Shown here: positions 1-10,300 of the stretch, one piece after another
How the letters are laid out: each line of letters opens with the position of its first letter
Position numbering within the stretch: position 1 is the first letter of the stretch
DNA from: Yponomeuta sedellus
Lineage: Eukaryota > Arthropoda > Insecta > Lepidoptera > Yponomeutidae
Direction of reading: 5' to 3'
DNA length: 64,000 nucleotides
NCBI GenBank assembly: GCA_934045075.1
Contig: OW203724.1
Coordinates: 7,427,473 to 7,491,472 of the forward strand
Translations under genes and position numbers: made by a program
The notes under the pieces: generated by a model
Told to the model about the DNA's origin: nothing
The model's database searches: none
Seen by the model: the letters and a program-made list of their open reading frames with translations, nothing else

Positions 1-1151
1 GAGATTTTAATAAAATTTGGTATGGAGTTAGCTGACACCCTGGATTAACACATGCTTCCTTTTACTGCGGGAAAATATCTTATTCCCATGGGAAAATCGA
101 TAAACCGCTGGTAATACTGCGGGGCACAGCTAGTAAAGAATAATTTTATGTCCACACTGAGGCGATTCCAAGTGCCCTCAGTGAGAATCGAACCCACGAC
201 CTTTGTTATGGTAGTCGAGCTGGCTAACGAGCGCTACAAAGTAGACTTGGGCCAAGTGTGTCCTTAGAGGGAATTGTTGTATCTCATATCTTTGCTCACC
301 AAGACACTATATCTCTATCATACGAGTATCTCGCTCACCACTTGTGTCCTAGCTCATACGACGTCCAATCAACTAAGTGTGTGTGAAAACAAGAAACATA
401 AGTGGTGAGTCAGTCTAGTCTACCTATTCCCTACTTTATCCAGATCACACGATGTTTTGCGAGCATGACCTTCAATCACAAATTGAGTAATTATGTACCT
501 ACTAATTGATAACGTAAACACTGCATTCTCAAGTGTCTAATTTTATCTGATTTTTTTAACTTTACCTTACGTGAACCGTTGTACCAAACTAAGATATTGA
601 AAATATTTCCACGTCAATACATTTTATATGAATATGTTGACATCCATTTCACAGCTCAAAAATTAAAGCGTGACAAACATATATGACTATCATCTTTACT
701 GTTCAACTTATTGAAACGAGAACCTACTACGACCAAATGCCCGATGTTAGCCGAACAAGCCAGGCATACCAATAGCGATCAAAAAAGGTCACCAAGTCAA
801 TACATTTGCAGGAATCTGGTGACCTCTTTTTCGTCGCTCGTTTATTACTACGGCAAGAAACGCGGAAGTATCCGATGTCAGCCGATCTCGATCTCGTTCT
901 CGCGCACTGTGTGTGAGCTGGATAAAGTAGTAGAAGATGTCTACTGCACTGAGTTGAGAGTACGTGTGAGGGAGCAAGATATAGTTGACATCGCAGGGAT
1001 ATAACAGGGACACACTTACCGGCGAGGGAGATGTGTGTCCTCTCATATCTGGCTCCCGAGTTACCCAAGGCTACTACAAGGAGAAATTAACCCTTAGAAA
1101 GGCACGGAGGCCTCGAAAAGCTGGTCGCCAACCTCCGATAGGAGTGGGCAC
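1..1151. other. Eaf intron or 3' flank: repeat remnants, no exon seen
   Basis: Bases 1-140 end in CACAGCTAGTA and look like the 3' tail of an insect interspersed element. Bases 150-250 hold a fragment of the reverse-oriented tRNA-derived SINE seen better at 58195. A short inverted motif GGTCACCA...TGGTGACC spans about 788-820. Minus-strand open frames at 727-1068 show no family resemblance. Confidence 0.35.
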
Positions 1152-1357
1152 CTAAAGGAGAGGATATTGAGGGAGGTACCGGCGCAGGGCGGTCGGCATG
1201 CCGGTACCGCTCGTGCGGCGCCGCGTAGCCGTTGTGCTGCGGCGGCGGCGCGTGCTGCGGCGGCGGCACGTGCTGCGGCGGCGGCGGCGGCGCGGGCGCG
1301 TCATCGAACCCGATCATCGGCAGCGACGCCAGCGTACTGTTACCTCCCGCCGACCAT
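1152..1357 (-). CDS. Eaf: Eaf coding exon 6, Pro/His-rich
   Basis: Starts after GGCTGTAG and encodes (P)[19 protein letters not shown], then a Pro-rich stretch with three PPPQH repeats, then [19 protein letters not shown] and PPSISSPL. The likely donor is GTGCCC after 1152, giving phase 1. The donor is weaker than the others, so the 3' boundary is less certain. Confidence 0.68.
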
Positions 1358-4300
1358 CTACAGCCAAAACATGAACACTGTAACTAAGAAAATCTAATGC
1401 TAATCTTGTCAACGAACGGACGATCTAATTTATAAATAGTGGACCACAGAACCTTAGCTGCATTTGTCCTAATTTAGGCTTTGTATATATTGGCATGCAC
1501 GCCTTACTTACGTACTACAAATTTGCTAGACCCTTACGGGGTCCATGTTACTAGTTAAGTATACAGGGTGTCTCATTCAAATCGGTCAGTATGGGAAAGT
1601 CTAAAACTATAAGACATACGAAGATCTGTTCTGAGGAACCATGTCATCGATTTTAATAATTAGAAAAACTTCATTCATACATTTTAAAAACCTCTGTACT
1701 CCGTTCGGGAATCGAACCCGGTTGTTTTGAAAAAAAAAACCTACACTATTTCTATTTAGATATCGATTGTGTAGGTCTTAAGCAGTAAATGTCTGTATGA
1801 AACATGATGTCTAAAATGAATAAAATGCATTGTTTTCATACAAAATGCAATCGTAAGATCGTTACCTAAACGTGTTGAATATTGTATTAAAAGTCGGCGG
1901 TCACTTCGAGCACCTACTAAAATAAATTAAAGTATGTGAAAACAATGCATTTTATTCATTTTAGGCATCATGTTTCATACAGACATTTACTGCTTAAGAC
2001 CTACAGAATCGATATCTAAATAGAAAGAGTGTAGATTTTTTTTTCAAAACAACCGGGTTCGATTCCCGAAAAGAGTACAGATGTTTTTTAAAATGTATGA
2101 GTGCAGTTTTTCTTGTTATCAAAATCGATGAAATGGTTCCTCAGAACAGATCTTCGTATGTCTTATAGTTTCAGACTTTCCCATACTGACCGATTTGAAT
2201 GAGACACCCTGTATAGTTCATAAATGAAATGGAATTAAATTAAAAACTGGCCAAGTGGAGTCGAACTCGCGCACATAATAATATGTAAAAAACATAGTAA
2301 GGCGCCTTCAAGGAGAAAGAGGCGCGTACCAAGGAGTGCTTGGATTCCACTGAACTCCTCGATTTACTTTTTATCTCTGTGGTGAATTCAGTGATTTCAA
2401 CCATTTTGTTTGGCATTGAGCAAATCAACACCGAGTTCATCGAACGCCGTAGCGTTCGTGTGCCTCTTATTTTTTGTAATAATCGTTTCAAACGACTCTC
2501 AGAAACAATGCTATGGTGCTTAATTCGTAGTTTTCCTAAACTATTCGTTGCTGTGTTTGATAGCATATTACAAATGGTTTAGGAATCATGTCTCGCAGTT
2601 TTTCCGAAATTTTCACGAACATCAAATACAAGACTACGAGACGAGGTCCAAAAGTTCCCGGAATCAGGGTGAAGGGGGGTCAGAACTTTCAACTAATGAT
2701 ATGTCATTCTAATGAGCAACTAACTGCAAGTATTTAAGCAATCTTTTTACTAATTATCATCATTTATAACAAAGTTATCGCCCCAAAAGTTACTAAATCC
2801 GCAACCGAACTGCAACTATGGAGCAAATTGAACACAGAGCCGTTATACAGTTCCTCACCAAACAAGGAAAAAGTCCAAATATAATCATGGAGGAGATGCA
2901 AGCTGTTTACGGGGACCATTGTCCTTCTAAAACCACGATTTACAAGTGGATTTTATTTTTTAAACATGGCAGAGAGTCACTTGAAGATGACCCTCGCCCT
3001 GGATGCCCTGTAGAGATCACCTCATCGGATATTGTCGAAAACATCGAAAAATTCGTATTGAAGGGTGCCAATTCGTATTGAAGGATGCCAGACTGAAGAA
3101 AAAACAGTTATCTGCGTTATTCGCAAATCTCATTTCGCGTTCAAAAAAGTGTATTGATCTTAAGGGTGACTATGTAGAGAAGGAAATATAAAATGGAGTC
3201 GATAACAATATTTGCAACATGCTTCCGCGAACTTTTTTGGCCTTCCCCTCGTATATCATTTGCCAAATTATTCCCTTCATGTAATTGTAACAGAAAATTT
3301 ACCTTTTTGATTGCCATTACAAAAATGTAAGGTGTGTTTTTTCATATTTGGTCGCTTCTACTCTCAAATGACACACGCAGTTTAAAAATAAACCTTCATA
3401 CTTAGTTTTAAAAGTAAAATTCATGTGTCTACATACCTATATTTATGTCCTATCTGAAACTATAATTTCTTCACAACACAATCACTTGTCTAGGTTACCC
3501 TGTGGGATATGGTAACCAAACAATAACGACGACACAAACATAGCGATTAGTATGGAATTTGACAGCTGGACAATCCGCTATTTGACTCTCTTTTCAAGTA
3601 AGTCTTAAATAGTAAATATCTCTTCCATTAGACCAAAAAATATTTTAGTTTATATTTTGAGGACCTAAAGGAAACAAAAAAATATATTTTAAAACTTTGC
3701 TTTGCTAAACAGCCAAAAACGCGGACAGCCATTTTTGTCTATGGTTTGAAGACCTGGAGACTTGTAAACAAATTTTGACATTCAACATGCTGTGATGGAT
3801 TTGTGAGCGTAGTGAAATAATAACAACGCAACTATGATTTCATTGAGTTTACTTGCAAAACATAGCAATTATCATTATTGCATTATACGAGAATGCAAAA
3901 ACATGTCAATAAAGACCCCCGGGAAGTTGTGGATTCGTGTAGGTCCTAGTGAAATAAACATACAAAAAAATTGGCTCAAACTTGCCAAAAGAGACCCCAT
4001 ACTTTATCGACTGAAACTCAAGTATATTTATGTGAAGATCACTTTGATGTAAGTCCTATTATAATCAATGTCCACTGGCTCTGGCTGACAGATGTTTGTT
4101 TACGTACCAAAGATGCTTTCAACATGGCGGGTAGCGTTTTCACCGTTCCGAATTAAAAGCGGAAGATATTTTTTTAATTTGAAAATTTTGGTAAGTCCTA
4201 TTATAATCAATGTCCACTGGCTCTGGCTGAGAGATGTTTGTTTACGTACCAAAGATGCTTTCAACATGGCGGGTAGCGTTTTCACCGTTCCGAATTAAAA

Positions 4301-7300
4301 GCAGAAGATATTTTTTTAATTTGAAAATATTGCAGCCATCCTACATAATTACTTAGCAAAGTCAATATATTTCAGTTTCTTACGTTAAAATACTGCAGGA
4401 AATATTCATTTATCGCGTCAAATTTGATACGAGTCAAGTAGCGGATCGAACTCGCTCAGGATTCGGTGTGCGTAACATAGGAGGCGGTGTACTCACGGCG
4501 CTTGCGGCGGGGAGGTGCGCACCCGCGCCGGCGAGCGCAGCATGGTGTGCTGCTGCGCCGGCGCCGGCGCCGCGCCCGCACCGCAGCCGGCGCCGGCGCC
4601 CGCGCCCGTGCCCGCGCCCGCGCCCGCACCCGCTGCGCCCGCGCCGCGCACTTGCGGAGCCGCCGGCGCAGTGCTCTCTGTGACACCGGACAACATTGAG
4701 GGTCACTGAGTGCACTTTCTTTTAGGTCTTCCAAAAATAAGGTTGTTTCTCAGTTATGAAGGGGATGGTTAAGTGAAAACGCCAATTGAGTAGCAGAAGT
4801 AAATCCTTGTATTGATTCGTTTTACATATAACTGTACATAGGTAGGTTTTTCCTATCGACATATGTTTTGACAGACATTGCTGTCCCTTTAGACACTGTG
4901 AGAAATCACTAGAGGTCCTGCAGTTAAGCTGGTCGCGTCTAGTGTCCCTAACCTGACGTTACTGGTTAGACCAGCAGTAAAGCCGGTCCTGTCCAGCGCA
5001 GTCTTCTAGTTGAGCCCTAGTCCAGACGTTACTAGATAGACCAGCAGTTAAGTGGTCGCTAGCTAAGTGATGCGGTGCGGTTCTTTATATTGGGCTCTGG
5101 CGGCCGTTGCTTGTTGGTGGGGCGCAGCGGGAGGGCGACGAGCGAGAACGATAGTCTGTGTGCGAGCGAGAAAGTATTCGGGCCCATGCGCAAATGGTTC
5201 TCTTGTTACAGTTGTAATTATTGTACCGTGACTACCGCTAGTGGCATTTTTCCGAGCGCTTCCGTGCTTCGCAAGGCACGTTAAGCCGTTGGTACCGGTT
5301 GTCATGTAATGGCAGTCGTTAAGCCATGTCAGAAGCCTCATGGGCGGCTTGATAACTTCTGACAGTAAGGCCCGCCACTGTCTTACAATACTCCACCAAC
5401 CCGGACTTGGCCCCCGTGGTGAAGTATGGCCTAACCTTCCTGCGATGCAGAAAGAGACCCGTGCCCCAGGAGTGGGGACATACAAGTGTTGATATCGATC
5501 GATCGATTATTATACTTTATTGCACACAAAAAGGAAATACAATTTAAGAATACATGTACAAAGGGAGGTTATCTCTGTGAGAGATTTCTTCCAGCAACCG
5601 TTTCAGCGCTCAGTTCGTCTATATTTTTTATTAAGTACGTTCAACGATAATTTCACACCTTGTCGGAGTTCGATGGTTATCCGATCGGTTGTTACGAAGG
5701 GGATATCTGAGAGGTATTAGTTTTGGTCAAGATCTCTCGACGGGATCCATGAAAAAACCACGAAACTCTTCAATGTACAAGGGTACCTTCAAGGCATGAT
5801 GGATAGAACCATAGTACTGCGAAAACTAATACCAGCGCCACCTAATGTTGTAATTAGCAAAGTATATTTTTCGTTCAGTGCGTATTTTGATGCTTTTTCG
5901 ACTTGATACTGTAAACTAGATACGAAAAGTGACTCGCAAATGTCACTCGAACATTCGTAATACACAAGCTACACCTTTACGCGAGCTTTAGCGTTGAGTC
6001 GATGTGTGTGACAGATGTAACACTAAGCTTCCGTCTGCGTTAGTTTCCGTATTTCAAAACCACTCCAAAAAGGAGTACGTTCTCAGTTAGGCTGAATATT
6101 TTCTGAATATATAATAGACTGTAGATTGACCGATGTTTACAGATTAATGTAATCTTATTACTAATTGAAGCCTGGTGGTGTCGAAGTACTTACGCTGGTG
6201 GCTGGCGCCGCGGCGGTTGGTGGCGACCCTGGTGCGCGAGGAAGACCGCGCCGTGGTGTTGGTGAGCTCCAGCTGTGCGCCCGCGCCGGCCCCCGCGCCC
6301 GCGCCCCCGCCCCCGCCCGCCCCCGCGCTAGCGCCCGCGCCCGCCACCGGCGTCAGCGGGCGTGGCTTAGAGTTGGACTCCTGTCTGTGAGGCAGTGAAG
6401 ATTGAATTAAGGCAGGCTGTACTTATGAAACTTAAAAGTACGAGCGGTGTTCAATGAGTGGTAAGAATGAGGTATAAACTCCTTAGATAGAGAAAAAGAA
6501 AATATTGGCTGGCATAGCTGACTTATTTGTCGATATTATAAAATAAAAACACTTCTGTCGCCACAAGTTATCGAAAATGAAGAAAATTTAAGTTCGCGCG
6601 GTGATCAAATATCTATGTTTGAAAATTTTTACTGCGGCACAAATCAAGACTTGCAAGGTACGTTAGGGGACCATGCTCCTCCTTATTCTATGGTTGCGCG
6701 TTGGTGTGGTGAGTTTGAGAAGTGGGGAAGAACATCCACTAATGATGACTCGCACTCAGGGCGCCTTACGACTGCAGTAACTGAAGAAATGATAAAAAAA
6801 TTGTTTTGGCGGATCGTCGTACTACTATTTTATAGCTGAAGAACTAAAGATTTCAATAGGGAGTGTTCGTAATATAATACAAAGTAATAAGTCTCAGCGC
6901 GTTGAGTGCCTAGAATGCTAACGGCCGAACAAAAACGATCCAGGCTGAGAATTTCACAAAGCTATTTGGAACTGTTGCAACAATATTCTGACCGTTTTAA
7001 CATTACGACCCTGAAACAAAAGACACCCATGACTTGGAAGAGACCATCATCACCGACCCCCAAAAAATTCACGGCCTTTCCATCCGCCGGCATGAGCATG
7101 GGTTCTCTTTTTTGGGACAGCCAAGGTGGTGACGATTGAATACCTCAGTCGTGAAGCAACCATAGGGGGATATGTACGCAAACAAATCAGTTGCGGAGCG
7201 AAATACGCGAACAACTCTCACTAAAGTTGTTTTGTATCATCAAGACACAAACCTGGTCTTCTTGACTTGTATGTTGCTGGAGAGGCGTTCGAGGGTGATC

Positions 7301-10300
7301 TCCCCGGTCACGTGGTCGATGACTAACACGCACTCCTTGGTGTAGGGGCGCTGGCTGCCCTTAAAGACCGTGTGCGGCACCCCAGCGCCATCTGCCGGCC
7401 CGTGCATTTACCACACAAAATAATAAAAATAACTTCCACACAAAACAATCACTTGGCCTGCTCCCGAACCAGGATACTCTGTGAAATATACTGAGACTAT
7501 GACTGAGGTCATTTATTTTGGCCGTCGAGCGTGTCAAACGATACATAAGATAAGAATATTCTTTATTGTATACCGGAAAAATAGTTACAGAATCGGCAGA
7601 TACAAAAGACCAAATACAATCGGCGGCCTTATTGCTAATAGCAATTTCTTCAAGGCAACCTCAAATTGGAGAATTTGCCGAGGAGAAATAGACACAGGTG
7701 GAATAGATGTAGATATATTACATTAGCCGTTATACAGATACAAAATGTATTATTTCCATGCATCCATAAATTTATTTATTTGTAACTAAGTAAAAAACAT
7801 GTGCAAGTTGATATAAAATGAGTTTAAACTACACTACAGCACCCAGGACGCGTCCTTGAGGACTCGTAAATTAAAAAAGAAAAGCAAACCAATGCCATAG
7901 TACCAGATAATGCGTTCATGCGTCCGAAAGGGTACCGAGATGATAGTTGATACTTTTTTGCCTTACTGTGGTTATGTTTGAGTTAAATAGATCAATGTCC
8001 TAAATATCACTCAAGGAGTTAAATAGATTACTCGCTCGTGCAAAGAAGCTATTTTGTCTGTAGTTAGTGTTCTTAACAGGGACGTGCAGTCTCAGTGACC
8101 GCCGTGAACTGGATCTTGCAGGGACAACGACTTTAATTTAGCTAGTCATTCCGGGCTATCTATGGAACCATTTGCTATAAATGTATGTATCTCACAGTTA
8201 AGAGCGTCAAGAACTCGGTATTCGCCCTCTTTCGCTCATTCTAACATTTTCAATAGAGAACTAGCACTAAAAATGTTTCAATATAATGGAGAGGCGATGT
8301 TGAAAGATAAATAAACAAATTTTCTCCACAACTAATAGTCATACATATCGGGCTCAAATGACGTAACAACTTGCAGGTAAAAGCTTAAGCGTTTATCGAT
8401 ATTTGTGTTATCTCTTGAAATAATGCAATTATGAAGCTACTCCCTTCTAAGAAAACTTTTAGAATTAAATGAATAAACTAAATCTAATTAGATTTATATT
8501 TTTGTGATTCCGACATCCCGAAAAATATATTTTTATCGTTTTGTTTTCTAATTTTTCCTAAGATATCTTAATATGCCATGTCACTCCAATCTAAGTAAGA
8601 TGCCAGTTTCCCATTGTTGTGAATTAATGAGTAGATAGTTCACAAATTAAAGTTGTCTGCCATTGCATCCGTAATTTTATTTTTCAGTGCAATAGCACTG
8701 AAAAATTAATTATGGATACTTCGCAGTTATTGTAATTTTTATAAAAGTACTTGGGATAATAAGTACTAGTAAATGGTGATGAAAAATTATAAAATTTCTA
8801 CACCGCTCTGCTACCACCACTTCTAGAGAGGTATGCTTTTTCTATCTATCTTCTATCTTGAGTTTCAAAATAATTCGTTGACAAGTGACTGAGATCTAAC
8901 AAGATCGTAAAAAGTCTGGAAGTGAGTACAGTGACAGCGATTAATATTGGTACCGACTGGCTTACCTAGATGTGGCACAGTGACTGTCACTTGATTGTTA
9001 GTCCCGACGTCCACTGTCGCCATTTTATTGACGTCCACAGAGGCCGGCTTGAAGTCATCTGAAATTGTACATTCATCTTGACAACTACACACCAGAAGGC
9101 ACAACGCTACAGTTCGGTGCTCCGCGTTACCCGATCGACGGCGATGACAAATGTTAAGTGACAGCTCGTGTCACTTAACATGTGAAACCTATGCATGTTT
9201 AGTGCAAAGAAACCTTTTTTAAGAATAGTAACTTATGTTTAGCATTAGACGTTTGTTTATCGTACTCATGGGATCTTACGTAGTTACCAACTAAATGTAT
9301 TGGTTACACGACTACAAATACAATTGTTTTCATTTTCTTAGCTTGCGTGCGTGCGTAAGTGTGTGTGTGTGTGTGTGTGTGTGTAAGGGTGTGTTTGCGT
9401 GTGTGTGTGTGTATGTGTAGATGGGTGTGAGTGGTTGCGTTTGTTACACTGTGTGAGTGAGCTCATGTATAATTGGGACAATTTAAAAACCTATTTAGAG
9501 GCTAAAAATTCCACCCATATAGTGTAAAGAGGTTCGAAATTTCACTGATGCCGGTGAGTCGCACATTAGCTCAGTTGGATAGAGCGCCGGCACGGGTAGC
9601 CAGAGGTCGCGGGTTCGAATCTCGGCATGGGTGGAATTTTTAGCCTCATACTAAATAGGTTTTTCAATTGTCCTTAGCACGGGTTAGTGCATTAAAAATA
9701 AAATAGTATAATTTGTGTTTATATCAAGATAATATTTTTTGTATGAACATAATCAAGGTGTTGCAGGTAGTCAAGAGCTGTTTTGTTCCGATTGTTTACC
9801 TAACTACAATCTACACTGAGGCTCAACTTGTGATGTCCAATAACATGATGATAGGTACGTTGAGTCAAGATACCTATCAGTATATTACTGCTATAAGCAT
9901 TCTATCAAAGCCATTCGATTTTATAGACTGCTACCAATAAATTAAAAACACTAATATAAGGATGAGGTTTAAATAGGCCTCGAAAAAAAGATTCCTTGTA
10001 TAATTAGAACTACATTTTGAAGTTTGCTACTTACATTGACACTCAGGTTTCCTACTGAGTATCGCAAGTAACAAACTCAAATAAAAGTAAAATGATTCAC
10101 TACACCGAGCAAAGATAAGAAGTGTTTTGAACCGTGCAGGAATTTGACAAAAGTGTTACAAAAAGAACCGCCTGGGTTTGTTAGTTTTACTTATTTTATT
10201 GTTCTTAATCTTAGTCATGGTAGACAGGAAAAGAAATGCAATCTAACTGGTGGGTGATTAGAAATAAGTTTCCAATTAGTTTCGCTTTTGTGTAACCCGT

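Noticed and set aside
4434..4734. Arg- and Pro-rich frames on both strands as separate genes
   Set aside because: They are shadows of Eaf exon 5, the only frame with matching phase and splice sites.
5063..5485. 140-aa frame (and similar frames at 25.2, 32.4 and 35.3 kb) as a conserved gene family
   Set aside because: All lie on the dispersed R1 repeat and are interrupted differently in each copy.
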